Assembly: GCA_022606425.2 (NCBI GenBank)
Contig: JAHDVF020001465.1
Location: 558,001 to 622,000 of the forward strand
DNA length: 64,000 bases
Source of the DNA: Lepidostoma basale
Lineage: Eukaryota > Arthropoda > Insecta > Trichoptera > Lepidostomatidae
Reading direction: 5' to 3'
Below, one piece after another: positions 32,246 to 42,610 of this stretch. A program made the translations under genes and the position numbers. The notes beneath the pieces were generated by a model that was not told where the DNA came from, ran no database searches, and saw only the letters and a list, made by a program, of their open reading frames with translations. Position 1 is the first letter of the stretch. Every line of letters starts with the position of its first letter.

Positions 32246-32359
32246 ATTATTATATTTAAGAATAACTTTGAAAATTTAAACGGTTTTGGCCCTTAGAACT
32301 TACTGGAGTAATCAGTATGGCCCTAAGGTTGGAAAGTTTGGAGACCCCTGCTCTAGAAG

Positions 32360-32847
32360 GTTAACACTGTCAAAGGATATATATTAGCTCTGACTCCTGG
32401 TGGGGAGGAAGTCCTCAGACTTAATAGTGCCCTTCGGCTTGAATTTGAATGTGTATTCGAAATTCGAATAAACAGAACAATGGAAAACTCCCGACGCTAA
32501 CGGCCCGTCAATTCAAATTTGAAGAAATTAGAATTTTAGTGTTCTAAAATTGAAATTTTATTCGAACCCTTTGAGGCAATGATCACACGTGACGTTTAAT
32601 ATATTCAAATAATTGAACGCGTTTAAGCAGTGTTTATGCACACCCTTTTTACACATTTTTTACTTAATGAGTTTAAATTAATCTTTGTTCACCATATAGT
32701 CTTAAGCGAATTAGTTATGATGTTTATATCAATATTTCAAAATGTTTTAAGTTTAATTGTGTGTTTTAACTTATATTCAATTCCTTTTATTTTTTTTAAC
32801 GGTTATTTATTTAACAAACCATCAATGCTTATTGAAATATATCGACT
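32360..32847. other. no gene recognised
   Basis: AT-rich. One plus-strand open frame (32630-32965) runs into LINE-A sequence and is not convincing. Confidence 0.4.
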
Positions 32848-33605
32848 GAAGCAAAGTTGGCAGTTCACAATAGGGTTCGAGTCTCGATCCTTATGCATGG
32901 AAATAAAGCTTGTAGTTGGCAGAAGAATGATAAATGAAAAAAAATATGCCGTAAAAATGAGATGACTTAGAATAATGTGCGGAAGAACAATGCGTGATAA
33001 AATACCCAATGAAGAATTTAGAAAGGAATGTAAGGAATGAATGCGTCCTAAATAAAATTAAGAATGGATCACTAAGATGGTTTTAACATATGGAACGAAT
33101 GGGTGAGGGAAGAATGGTTAAAATATATTATTATTATTTTGTGTAATCGCTCTTTTCATCATGACAGCATGAGCCAAATCGATGTAAAGGGTATTATAGC
33201 TATCATAGTGATTCTCGTGACATTTGATAGGTAGCTAATCCATCGCCATTTTATTGACACCTGAATCTACACCAGACCAAAGACAGTGTGACAATCACAC
33301 TGCCCATTTGCCGGGAATCGAACCCGGAACTCGGAACCTTCGGGGTGGTAGTCAATGCACTTACCACTCGGCCACGAAGGTCGTCATATATACAATATAT
33401 ACAAGTAGTGTGAATGGAAAAATTAGTGGAGGAAGACCGAGGAAAATATGGCATGAACAAATTAATAAAATTTTAAAGGTTGGCCATGCTAGAAGTCGGA
33501 TGACTCGACGGGCGTGTACGACTCGCTGTAAAAATGTGGAGGAATTTAGAGAGGTGTGTCAGGATATAGTACTGCGTGATGGTGTGTTTTTGTTGTTGGC
33601 TGTGG
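32848..33605 (+). mobile_element. LINE-A2/A3 copy interrupted by SINE-1
   Basis: Segments 32848-33127 (VHNRVRVSILMHGNKAC, RMINEKKYAVKMR, NGSLRWF, MGEGRMVK) and 33388-33605 (SSVNGKISGGRPRKIWHEQI, VGHARSRMTRRACTTRC, GGV end, TTTTTGTTGTTG tail) flank a minus-strand SINE-1. Confidence 0.8.
33128..33387 (-). mobile_element. SINE-1, long subfamily, in LINE-A
   Basis: On the minus strand it begins CGACCTTCGTGGCCGAGTGG, has the B box GGTTCGATTCCC and ends in the (AAT)n tail at 33128. The A box is close to tRNA-Ser/Leu type (GGCCGAGTGGTAAG). Confidence 0.85.
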
Positions 33606-33634
33606 CTTAAAATGACACAATAAAATAGTGGCGC

Positions 33635-33685
33635 AAAATCCTTTCTGCCTACCCCTTCGGAAAACGTGGTAATGGTTAGTGAGTT
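33635..33685 (+). mobile_element. LINE-A 3' terminal scrap
   Basis: CTTTCTGCCTACCCCTTCGG, then GGTAATGGTTAG. It immediately follows another LINE-A end. Confidence 0.65.
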
Positions 33686-34069
33686 ATTCATCATTTTCCT
33701 TACACCTCGACATCCCTCCATTCGTCCATCTACACGGTTTTCTTTTGAGCGAATATCTGGCCCACGGCCAGAAATACTAATGTCCCATTCTAATGATCTA
33801 TTTGCATCCTCCCTATTTGCCCATTCATACCATTTAGAATCGGACACATTAGAATGTGCATTTTCACATCGTTATTAACGTGTAAGCATGAAACACTTAA
33901 GCATTATAAGGATGGGCATATCATTTTTTTGTGTTTACAAATTTATTACTTTTAATTTATTCTTATTTGAACAGTGATACAAAACAAAATCGAAGTAATC
34001 AAGAATTTAACTAAATATACAATATATTTAAAAAATAAAAATAAAAAATATTTATAACCAATATTTTTT
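33686..34069. other. unrecognised frame, then AT-rich
   Basis: The minus strand at 33690-33847 reads SDSKWYEWANREDANRSLEW and GRGPDIRSKENRVDGRMEGC. It looks like real protein but I cannot place it; possibly the tail of another element. Confidence 0.35.
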
Positions 34070-34400
34070 ACAACATTTTTGAATGTATACAAATACTTGT
34101 AGACGAATACTGCATTTTACCCATTGCGGGTTATCAATTTAAGGATTAATTGTATCTCAATAGAGACGAAGATGCACATTGGAAACAGAATATGGTGGTC
34201 GAGGCGTTTACAGGACTTATGATCTGTCATTGGTTGGGTTAAGCGCACGCTTTATGTAATACAACATTCCCCATTCCGCCCTTTTTACGATCACCATGTC
34301 TGACATATTTTTGGAAGATGTATACATGATACAATGTAACACCAAACTTCACATTTTTTAGTTCAATCTACACTAGCGTCGTCTATTAAGTTTGGATTAA
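34070..34400 (+). repeat. MITE Q copy
   Basis: It carries GTATACAAATACTTGTAGAC at the left, then TATCTCAATAGAGACGAAGA and the common body. It ends in the CACTAGCG(C/T)CGTCTATTAAG block. Confidence 0.65.
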
Positions 34401-34664
34401 TATTCTTTTTTATTTTTTTACAAAATATTGAATTAATAATAATTCTACCGTGAAAATTCCAATAACAGCATTTTGTGAAATAAAAGTATCTATAAAATAT
34501 TTAATTAGGAAGAAAACGACCATTTTTGTAAATAATATGAATACATTTTGATTTGGGGTGAGATATTTTTATAAATAAATAAAACAAATCTTTCTCATAA
34601 AATAAATAGAAATTATGCGTTTTATCAATTAAATAAAATGACACTTACCGCATAAAAAGCTACT
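34401..34664. other. no feature recognised
   Basis: AT-rich filler. Confidence 0.4.
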
Positions 34665-34780
34665 ACGAAATCTATTCGAATCACCATCCACTTTGGAGAC
34701 CTCCTAAGAGATGGAGCTCATCATCCCAGGATATATATTTTCTGTGTCACAGATCGTCAGAACTGTTAAAAGAAAAAAAA
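34665..34780 (+). mobile_element. LINE-B 3' scrap
   Basis: Contains CTCCTAAGAGATGG (RPPKRW region), TCATCATCCCAGGA, then TTTCTGTGTCACAGATCGTC and an A-rich end. Confidence 0.7.
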
Positions 34781-34799
34781 ATGATATAAAAATTTTGTC

Positions 34800-35000
34800 T
34801 TCTTAAGTTTTTCTTAAATATTTATGCAAAACTCCATATTAAATAATTAATACGAATGAAATGTTTTAAAGGAATGACTTGTTTTGCCTTTCTGAGGCAT
34901 TATTAAATTTGATAATGCCTTCAGGTGAAACAAGTCATTTCCATAAAATATGACCAAACTTCTAGAAAACAGTTTTAATTTGTATTAGTTAATTTGCATT
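34800..35000. repeat. P3 fold-back
   Basis: The left arm has GGAATGACTTGTTTTGCCTT and the right arm TTGATAATGCCTTCAGGTGA then CAAGTCATTTCC. The two are inverted copies around TTATTAAAT. Confidence 0.65.
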
Positions 35001-35460
35001 AGTAAACCTGAAGTTTGAAACTCCGCCAGAGAATGATCAAATGCTATACTCGTATATGTGGTATGTTTTATTGTATAGATGTAAAACGTGGACCTTGAAA
35101 GTCAACTCAATGAACAGACTTGAAGCATTTGAAATGTGGCTCCATCGCCGAATGCTCAGGATTCCCTGGACAGACATGGTTACCAATGCCCAAGTCCTGA
35201 GGCGAGCTAGAGTTGACAGGGAACTGTTATCAATTATCAAGGTTCGGAAGATTTCACATCTGGGTCATATAGTGCGTGGGAAAAAAATTGAGGGACCCGA
35301 GGGTCCGGTAAGAGACAAATGTCCTGGCTGCGAAACGTGAGGGAGTGGACCGGCATCCGAAGTGTGGAAGAGCTGTTCCAAGCGGCGCAGGACAGAGACA
35401 GGTTCGCCGAGGTGATCGCCAACGTTGGGGGGACCCGAAAGGGCACTTTAAGAAAGAAAG
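35001..35460 (+). mobile_element. LINE-E, best copy, with (AAAG)n tail
   Basis: It reads CKTWTLKVNSMNRLEAFEMW, IPWTDMVTNAQVLRRARVDR, IIKVRKISHLGHIVRG, a deletion, CPGC then REWTGIRSVEELFQAAQDRD and FAEVIANVGGTRKGTL, ending AAGAAAGAAAG. This is a LINE post-RT tail. Two frame changes are needed, so it is inactive. Confidence 0.85.
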
Positions 35461-35479
35461 AAAGTTAATTTTGGTCTAC

Positions 35480-35740
35480 ATACCATTTCGCCGTTTCTCA
35501 GAAAGGGTAGGCAGAGAATATTAATTGCCACACTATTTAGCCGCGAGTCATACATGCACGTCGATTCTTTTAACTTCTAATATAACCGACTTTTAAAATT
35601 GGATTAATTTGCTCGATTCCGTAATCCATTCACGTCATTTACGTATACATTCTTAACCATTATTTCGTTAACTATGCATTCCATTTGTCAAAACCAACGA
35701 AATGAACCTTTCAAAATAATATTTTCATCCCCTCTATTGT
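35480..35740 (-). mobile_element. LINE-A2 3' copy, degraded
   Basis: 3' end CATTTCGCCGTTTCTCAGAA without a clear tail, then the degraded RRACM and QINP region on the minus strand. Confidence 0.7.
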
Positions 35741-36039
35741 CTTCTTTATTTTTGATGATTGTAAATATAATACATAAATCGAAATCGAATATTTCATGTC
35801 TGATATAATAAACGTTCCCATCCCTATTTTAAACACTTGTAGTCGTAAATTAGAAAGATTTACTGACGGATTTTTTTTAGTGTACGTTTGAACTTAGAAA
35901 AAGGCAGTTTATTTTTATCCTAGTGAAAAAATTAAGAGTTTCTTAATAGACCGTGGACGGCTTAATACATAATATTAACGAGGTTTTATATTTATTTTAA
36001 CCTTTTAATAAAATGTTGAAATAATTTATGAAAACGCAA
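35741..36039. other. no feature recognised
   Basis: AT-rich, no call. Confidence 0.4.
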
Positions 36040-36205
36040 ATACTTACGACTATAAGATAATCAAATGATTTATGAAGTTCATTTTAAATAATAAATAAAT
36101 AAAATTATGTTTTTTAACTACATTCTAGTCTGTTGATGCCAGCGAGCATAGCGAAACCGGTCGCTGTCGAAATAAAGACAAAAGTGGAAGTAGTTAAAAA
36201 CTTTC
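36040..36205 (+). repeat. P4 copy with core variant
   Basis: The left end is TTTATGAAGTTCATTTTAAA and the core is CTGTTGA, T, GCCAG, GAAACCGGTC, with a damaged stem (ATAGC). The right end is AAAGTGGAAGTAGTTAAAAA. Confidence 0.65.
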
Positions 36206-36394
36206 GACTTTTGCACACTTCGGTATTTCGCGCATTTTTCGACCGTCGTTTTATGTTTGATTAACGCTCGCTCACGTGCAGTCGCTCTCATCTCCGTTTG
36301 TACGTTTGAAACAAGTTCAGTCATGCTTTGCAGTACGGACTGAAACTACGCGTTTTACGAAGATGTTGATGATTTAATCGTATCGCATTCAAAG

Positions 36395-36930
36395 CGTATA
36401 CTTTCTTAAGTGACCTTTATACCGAAGTACGTGAACAAGTCAGTAAAACCTCTGCCGTGTCAGGATGCCTGAAGAATTTGGTCTGGAAAAACAAGCACAT
36501 GCGTATCGACAGCAAGATCAGAATCTACAAAACATGCGTGCGACCTATCATGACGTACGCTGTAGAGGCGCGGGCTGACACTGTGCGAACCAAGGGACTA
36601 CTAAGAACATCGGAGATGAAGGTCCTAAGATCAATTACTGGAAAAACCCTCCGAGATCGTGTCCGCAACGCAGACATAAGAAAAACCTGCGAAATAGAGG
36701 ATATCGTTCAGTGGAGTAGATCCAGAAGAAGATACTGGAGGGACCATGTAGCCCGAATGGATGGTGACAGACTCGCATATACAGCCGCTAATGAAATCCC
36801 TTCCGGACACCGCCCACCTGGAAGACCGCCTAAGAGATGGAAGGACAGCTGGATCTCATCATCCGACGAGATATGATTTCTGTGTCACAGATCGTTAGAT
36901 CTATCAAAAGAAGAAGAAGAAGAAGAAGAA
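36395..36930 (+). mobile_element. LINE-B insertion with 10-bp target duplication
   Basis: GCATTCAAAG lies at 36385-36394 and again at 36931-36940. Between them is a 536-bp 5'-truncated LINE-B ending in seven AAG-type units. The frame is open from about 36411 through YTEVREQVSK, WKNKHMRIDSKIRIYKTCVR, SRRRYWRDHVARMDGDR and GRPPKRWKDSW to a stop at 36876. It looks among the youngest copies, and defines the true 3' end of the family. Confidence 0.9.
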
Positions 36931-37074
36931 GCATTCAAAGCCTTTGTCGAATGAATACCTAATTGAACAACAAGAAACAAATAAAATAGAAAATGAAGGC
37001 TAAGAAGTGATTGAAATTATTTCGAAAGTAAATATAGAACTGACAATTCACCATTTAGGTGATTTTTTTATATG

Positions 37075-37300
37075 ACCTCTAAGCTTTACCACCCTTTCGA
37101 GATATCTGTTACTCCCGACCTTCTACGTATTTCAGTACTTCTTATCCTGTCATGAGAGTCTTACATGAAGCAAGGTCCTTTGTGCTACATGGAGTCTCCT
37201 TATGGTCGACTTGGTGGGGGTTAGCGTTTCTGCTCCATATGTCAGTTCTGGAAGTACGCATTGGTCATGCATTCTGCGTTTCAGATTTTGGGAAATATCA
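37075..37300 (-). mobile_element. LINE-R (RTE-like) fragment
   Basis: The minus strand reads LKRRMHDQCVLPELTYGAET and LTPTKSTI, followed by decayed QR and VKLRGHI. The CVLPxLTYGAETxT pattern is typical of RTE-like elements. Confidence 0.65.
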
Positions 37301-37841
37301 CTGCGAATATATAGTGAAATAAGTCAAAAATAATTATCGATCACGTGAGGAATACTCTAAATCGACGTGTGTGGAAGGTAAAATAACGTAACCCAATTTT
37401 TTTTTAGATATTTCAATAGAATTGATTTTCGTCTTAGATAAAACGAAACAAAACGTTTTGTATTAAATAAAATTAAGCAACATTGCAATTATATTGTGGT
37501 TGATATAAAAACCTTGAAAAGAACATTAATTTTATTATGTTTCCTTTTAACGGTTAAGGTAATTTCCATAATCACTTTAACAAAGACAATATGAAAATCA
37601 ACAGACAATCTGATATCAGGTTAGGTATGCGTAATAAATTATAATTGAGATTGTACCATAGATAAAAGTAATGATTTATTTAAAATAAGAATTTCAAAAC
37701 TTTGTGCTTTGTTTTATTTTTATTTTTCACAAATAAATGAATGAAAATGGTGCATTTAAAAACAGCCATTGTCCTTTTAAATACGTACCACCCTTTATTA
37801 AATAAGCTCATAATTCTTTTAATTACTTTAAGATACATATG
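37301..37841. other. no gene; tiny LINE-A scrap
   Basis: Only about 37340-37380 (CGATCACGTGAGGA, AATCGACGTGTGTG) matches LINE-A. The rest is AT-rich. Confidence 0.4.
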
Positions 37842-37915
37842 ACTTGGATAAGACCGTCACACAAGATACTGGGTTTGATTCCCGTCGATGGTAGTATGAT
37901 TATCACAATGCCATC
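37842..37915 (+). mobile_element. SINE-1 fragment
   Basis: The tRNA-like part only: TGGGTTTGATTCCCG (B box), GATGGTAGTATGATTATCAC. Both ends are missing. Confidence 0.6.
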
Positions 37916-38265
37916 CCTTTCTGTCCCTCCGAAGGGGTAGGTAGAAATAATGGATCGCCAAACAATTCTGTCCTGACACACTTCTCTTGTTTCCGCTACA
38001 TTTATACATCGTGTCATGCACACACGTTGATTCCTGCGACTCCTCACGTGACCGACATTAGTATATGATTGATTTGATGGTGCCACGTTCTCCTCTGCCT
38101 GCCTCTATTACTAGCTCCGTTTATGACGTTTACGTATACATTCTTCACCATTCTGTCTTCATTATTTTTTTTCCATGTGTCCAAACTATCTTAACGGCCC
38201 TTTCATTATTTTGTTCATAACACTTTCATTCGCACTGCATTCACTTCTTATATTTGCAGAAAATC
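37916..38265 (-). mobile_element. LINE-A1 fragment
   Basis: The minus strand reads SYPFGGTE, VCMTRCINVAETREVCQDR, NVGHVRSRRN, NVINGASNRGR-type residues, and the MERM region, ending near SECSAN. Confidence 0.8.
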
Positions 38266-38267
38266 GT

Positions 38268-38830
38268 AACTAACTAACTAACCAACCATCACGCCGTCTC
38301 CCCGAAGGGGTAGGCAGAAAGAATGGACTGCCACACTTTTGTTTCCTGACATATTACTTTCGCTTACTCAACATTCATACATCGCGTCATGCACGCGTGG
38401 TCATTTTGGATAAGTTTTTGTGTGCGATGACAACTTTAAGTGCACCATTCACTTTGTTGCCTGCTCCAACCCTTCTTTCAATATCTCTCTCCACTCGCCC
38501 ATCTCTTGTAAACATACTATCTAAATACACGAACTCGTCTACTTGCTCCAAATTTTCACCATTCACGCTAATGTTGCAGACAGTCATGATTTCTTCTTTT
38601 TCAAAAATTATTACCTTGGACTTATTAACACTCATCATCAGATCATTTCACATGCATACCTTATAATTACAATTCACCAGGACTTGTAATTCATGCTCGT
38701 TGCCTGCAAGTAGGACAGCGTCATCCGCAAACAAGAGACAGCTTACTGACACTCCGCTCATTTTGGCACCTACATCCAACCCTTTCAGCTCTTTTATACA
38801 CTTGTCCATATATAGATTAAATAACCAATT
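38268..38830 (-). mobile_element. LINE-A1 copy reaching the RT catalytic box, internally deleted
   Basis: From 38830 downward it reads YMDKCIKELKGLDVGAKMSG, CLLFADDAVLLAGNEHELQV, MMSVNKSKVIIFEKEEIMTV, EFVYLDSMFTRDGRVERDIE and RRVGAGNKVNGALKVVIAHK. It then jumps at about 38400 to the last roughly 100 bases and an (AACT)n tail. FADD is the catalytic YxDD-type motif of the reverse transcriptase. It is the only copy here that keeps the motif. It lies about 600 bp before the msx homeobox exon. Confidence 0.9.
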
Positions 38831-38836
38831 AATCTG

Positions 38837-39251
38837 TATATGAGGGTATTATTTGCAAACCCGGCAAACTCCACCAACAATCAAAAGTGAGATATGAATT
38901 GGGTCTTATTCATAATACATTTGCACACAATTTTTATTGATTTTCAGTTTCAAATTCGGCTTCATTCTGAAGAATTTTGTTATTAAAATATAGGGTTTGT
39001 TGCAAACATGGCAACCTCCACTTGAGTGTTGCAAAGCTGGCAAACTCCAAAATGAAATTCATTATTTTACTTAAATTATCAACATAATGATGATTATTTC
39101 ATGGCTGATTACTTTTAAAATACTAACTGGTTGAGATGAAAAAAATAAATATCGTAAAAAAGCGCATTTTATTAGCGTATCAGTTTTTTGCGATTTACTC
39201 AAAACATCTAATGATGGAGTTTGCCAGGTTTGCAACTAATGCCTTCATATA
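38837..39251. mobile_element. MITE with subterminal repeats, next to msx
   Basis: Terminal inverted repeats of about 38 bp with a few mismatches. The motif TTGCAAAC(C/A)(T/C)GGCAA with CTCCA occurs near 38853, 39003 and 39031 in one orientation and near 39221 in the other. Repeated subterminal motifs often act as transposase-binding sites. No coding capacity; the superfamily is not determined. Confidence 0.7.
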
Positions 39252-39423
39252 GACAATTCTACTTTATATGGTATTAATCATATTCCAAGAGATATTAAAG
39301 ATATTCGAAGGAATGTGTATTGGGTACACCACAGCGGTAAAGAAAGATTAAGGGTACGCTCTTCAATAGACTCACAAGAAGGTTCGGCAATACAATCTTA
39401 AATAGTAGTACGATTTTTTACAG

Positions 39424-39608
39424 ACGCCAATGGAGAGCCCCCCAAGCTGAAGTGCAACCTGAGAAAGCACAAGCCGAACAGGAAGCCAAGGACGCCCTTC
39501 ACCACACAGCAGCTCCTGGCCTTGGAGAAGAAGTTCAGAGACAAGCAGTACCTCAGCATAGCAGAGAGAGCGGAATTCTCTAGTTCCCTAAGACTCACAG
39601 AAACTCAG
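39424..39608 (+). CDS. msx/Drop homeobox gene, homeodomain exon 1 of 2
   Basis: This internal exon starts after TTTTTTACAG and ends CTCAG before GTAGGA, both good splice signals. Its first two bases complete a codon from an upstream exon not seen here; 61 codons follow. They read [17 protein letters not shown], then homeodomain residues 1-44 beginning [10 protein letters not shown] and ending SLRLTETQ. The [16 protein letters not shown] stretch and [15 protein letters not shown] are hallmarks of the Msx family, homeodomain repressors of nerve and muscle patterning (muscle segment homeobox, Drop, in flies; MSX1/2 in vertebrates). The exon is intact and GC-richer than its surroundings. The usual N-terminal Groucho-binding motif must lie in the missing part. 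The start codon is not in view, so the feature is partial. Confidence 0.93.
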
Positions 39609-39774
39609 GTAGGATCTTTAGCACAGTTTTTTTAGCGTTGTTAGCGTTTGCCTACAATTGAATTTTTTTTAAATAAATTTGTTGTTATAGAATTCACGTG
39701 ACAATAAAAAGGCTATAAACTTGTTACCCATCACATGTCAAGATAATTAATATTTTAAGTTGTCATAAAAACTA

Positions 39775-40032
39775 TCTAACTAACCATCACGCCATTTCCC
39801 CGGAGGGGTAGGCAGAGAGGATGGATCGCCACAATGCTCTGTCCTGGCATACCTCTCGGGCTTCCTCTACATTCATATATCGTACCATGCACGCACGTCG
39901 ATTATTCCGACTTCGAATGTGGCCGCCTTTTAGTGATTGATTAATTTGGTCATGACTTGTTTTCCTCGGTCGACCTCGGCTTCTTTTTCCACTCACGCTG
40001 CTTGTGTACAACTTTTTAACACATGGAAAGAA
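39775..40032 (-). mobile_element. LINE-A3 3' copy in the msx intron
   Basis: The minus strand reads VSGKRSRGRPRKTSHDQINQ, SLKGGHIRSRNNRRACMVRY and SAYPSGEMA, with a short AACT tail. It is antisense to msx and close in sequence to 28868-29500. A rearranged LINE-A1 patch follows. Confidence 0.85.
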
Positions 40033-40328
40033 TAAATGAATAAAGAATGGTTAAAAAGTTATGGTTAAAATGGTTAAAAGAATGGTTAAAATGTTAACGA
40101 TATAAATGTAACTAAAAAATAGAAAGACCTAGGAAAACGTGACATGATCAAATAAATCAAATATAGAACGTCGGCCACGTGAGGCGTCATCGATTTTTTT
40201 GACTTCCACGTGACCGACATTCAATATTTGATCGTGTTACGTTTTCCTCGGACTTCGTCTCTTTCTTATTCCATTTACATCGTTAACATACACTTGTTGT
40301 ATGAATTGGTGTTGTATAACTTGTTGTA

Positions 40329-40519
40329 TAATCGGGTGGTGGTCTAGGGGATAGAACGCTTGGCTCCTGATCCAGGGGACATGGGTTCAAGCCTGGACAC
40401 GACCAGATTCCTTCTTCATAATAATGAGCTATTTTCTGCTCACATTGAAGATTGTAAAAATAAATTCTAATATCATTGATTAAAATCCTTGGTATTAGTC
40501 TTTTAAAAAAAAAAAAAAA
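40329..40519 (+). mobile_element. SINE-2 ending beside the msx splice acceptor
   Basis: Same order as the 16057 copy: TGGTCTAGGGG, GGGTTCAAGCC, common body and a long A-run ending at 40519. Its A-tail stops about 34 bases before the acceptor at 40553, so the insertion sits at or next to the branch-point zone. Confidence 0.88.
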
Positions 40520-40523
40520 TTAA

Positions 40524-40841
<318 letters not shown>

Positions 40842-40968
40842 CTTGTAACCCCTGTCGACCTGACAAAAAAGTTCGAAGGTGATGCAACACTAAAGACAAT
40901 GTGACTCAAAGACTTCTTATAATAATGTAAAGAAAAAAATCATTTAATTAAAATGCAAAATAATTCTA

Positions 40969-41647
40969 CAGGGTGTGCCATATTTTATGTTGGTATATGA
41001 ATTTTGAATAACTTTTTAAAAAATATCCGATTTCTATATATGAGGTGTTTTTTTAAATTTGATTTGGCCCTTTATGATTTACTTATGCTAGTTTTTGAAT
41101 ACAACATCAATCAAGTGGGCGCCTTTATTGGCCAAAGCAAAATGTACTCTTTTTGCTGCGTTTTCCATAACTTTTCTTAGCATCTTGGGCGGTATAGCGA
41201 TGATTTTGGCGCGAATGTTTGCCTTGAGCTCGTCAATGGTCCGAAGCTTGCTAGCGTACACTTTGTTTTTCAAATAGCCCCACAAAAAAGAAGTTTGGAG
41301 GGGCCAAATCTGGATTTTTGGGTGGCCAGTCAATGTCGCCTTTCTTTGAAATTACACGTCCAGGGAATTTTCGATGCAGAAACTGCATTGTTTGATTTGC
41401 AGTATGTGATTTGCAAATGACGAATAGTGTTGTCAGACGGTACTTGTTGGCCACGATATTATCGACGATATGCACATTTTCAATGTACAGCGTAACTTTT
41501 TCGATGCATTGTTTCGGTATGAAATGATTCATGGTTAAAATTGTACTAAATTGACGTTTCAAAAACATGTTTACTCAAGTCAATCGGTTGATAAATGTAA
41601 AAGTTATTTAACATTTACATACCATACATAAAATATGGCGCACCCTG
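40969..41647 (-). mobile_element. Tc1/mariner-type element, DUF4817-like transposase relic
   Basis: The ends are inverted repeats of about 27 bp starting CAGGGTG, flanked by TA on both sides (40967-40968 and 41648-41649), the Tc1/mariner duplication. On the minus strand MNHFIPKQCIEKVTLY, FLHRKFPGRVISKKGDIDWP, WPPKNPDLAP then FLWGYLKNKVYASKLRTIDE and LKANIRAKIIAIPPKMLRKV correspond to the second half of a transposase. The DNA-binding part is missing and a frame change occurs after PPNFF. It starts 127 bp after the msx stop. Confidence 0.88.
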
Positions 41648-41754
41648 TACATAATTAAATTTAAACGATTTTGTACAAATTTCTTCCTATGATTAAACTA
41701 TACATAATACTTAATCGATGATGCTTAATTTTTTATATATATTTTTGGTTTATT

Positions 41755-41955
41755 GTTTCTTAAATAATTATGTAAAACTCCATATTAAATAATTAATACC
41801 AATGAAAATGTCTGTTTTTTAGGAGTTTTATTATGGAATATGGGAATGACACGCATTTTTTCAAGCTGATTCGGGCCTCTATTGAGAATATCTATGTTCT
41901 GGAGCTTATAGGTCATTTTGTACCTGATAGAGCTACCTGCGACAGCGCCGACATC
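41755..41955. repeat. P3 arm joined to a LINE-J3 scrap
   Basis: P3 (41755-41850): AAAATGTCTGTTTTTTAGGA, TATGGGAATGACACG. LINE-J3 (+, 41852-41955): FFKLIRASIENIYVLELIGH then FVPD, also seen at 59745-59830. Confidence 0.6.
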
Positions 41956-42054
41956 AATTGTTATTTGCTCCGTCACGCAGTACCAAACTAAACTCGCGTA
42001 TATAAACAACAACGTTCTCGATTTTCAATAAATTCTATAATACCTAAAAAACTT

Positions 42055-42500
42055 ACTACTTCCTATAGCCATACAACTCTTGAAGAGTTTTAGCCTTCAT
42101 GATGATTTTTCGACAAGCTCCTCGATCCTGCGCCTTTTGCTCCCAGCAGTCCGATTCGCCCAACCTAGCCAGATCAGCCAGAATATTGTCCATTAGGCGC
42201 TGTCTAGGCCTTCCTAGATGTCTTACTCCAGTCGGTCTAGACGCGCACAGGGTCTTGATTGCTCTGGTCTCTTCGGCTCGCATACCTGCCCAATCCATGC
42301 TAGGCGACCGGCTCTCACGGTGCTCGTTATAAGGGGCTGCTGGGTGATCGTACGGATCTCTTGGTTGGTCCTATGCCTCCAAGTACCCCTGCAACCCAGG
42401 ATAATTCAATTATTCTATTCTCAAACCAGTAGATTATTTGTTGTTCTTTTAGAGTCATTGTCCACGTCTCAGAAAAATGTGTCACCACTGGCTTGATGAT
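42055..42500 (-). mobile_element. LINE-T C-terminal fragment
   Basis: The minus strand reads MDWAGMRAEETRAIKTLCAS, RHLGRPRQRLMDNILADLAR, CWEQKAQDRGACRKIIMKAK and TLQELYGYRK. GRPRxRxxD-(12)-AQDRxxWRxI is a typical LINE C-terminus. The part above 42300 is decayed. Single copy in the window. Confidence 0.7.
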
Positions 42501-42519
42501 GTTGTTTTAATAATACCTA

Positions 42520-42610
42520 AAAAAGGCAAGACGTATCATTCCTATTAAATATAATAAAACTTCTATAAAACAGAATTTTTTGATTCGTATTAATAAAATA
42601 ATAATGCGAT
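42520..42610 (+). repeat. P3 repeat fragment
   Basis: AAGGCAAGACGTATCATTCC then AATATAATAAAACTTCTATA and ACAGAATTTTTTGATTCG, a diverged P3. Confidence 0.55.

Larger units (their letters stand above)
30950..32350. mobile_element. hAT-type element carrying two later LINE insertions
   Basis: It starts CAGGGGTCTCCAAAC and ends GTTTGGAGACCCCTG, exact inverted ends, with the 8-bp duplication CTCTAGAA on both sides (30942-30949 and 32351-32358). An 8-bp duplication and CAGGG-type ends are typical of hAT. Only about 360 bp are its own sequence; the rest is LINE-A1 and LINE-B. No transposase was found, so it is non-autonomous or deleted. Confidence 0.85.
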
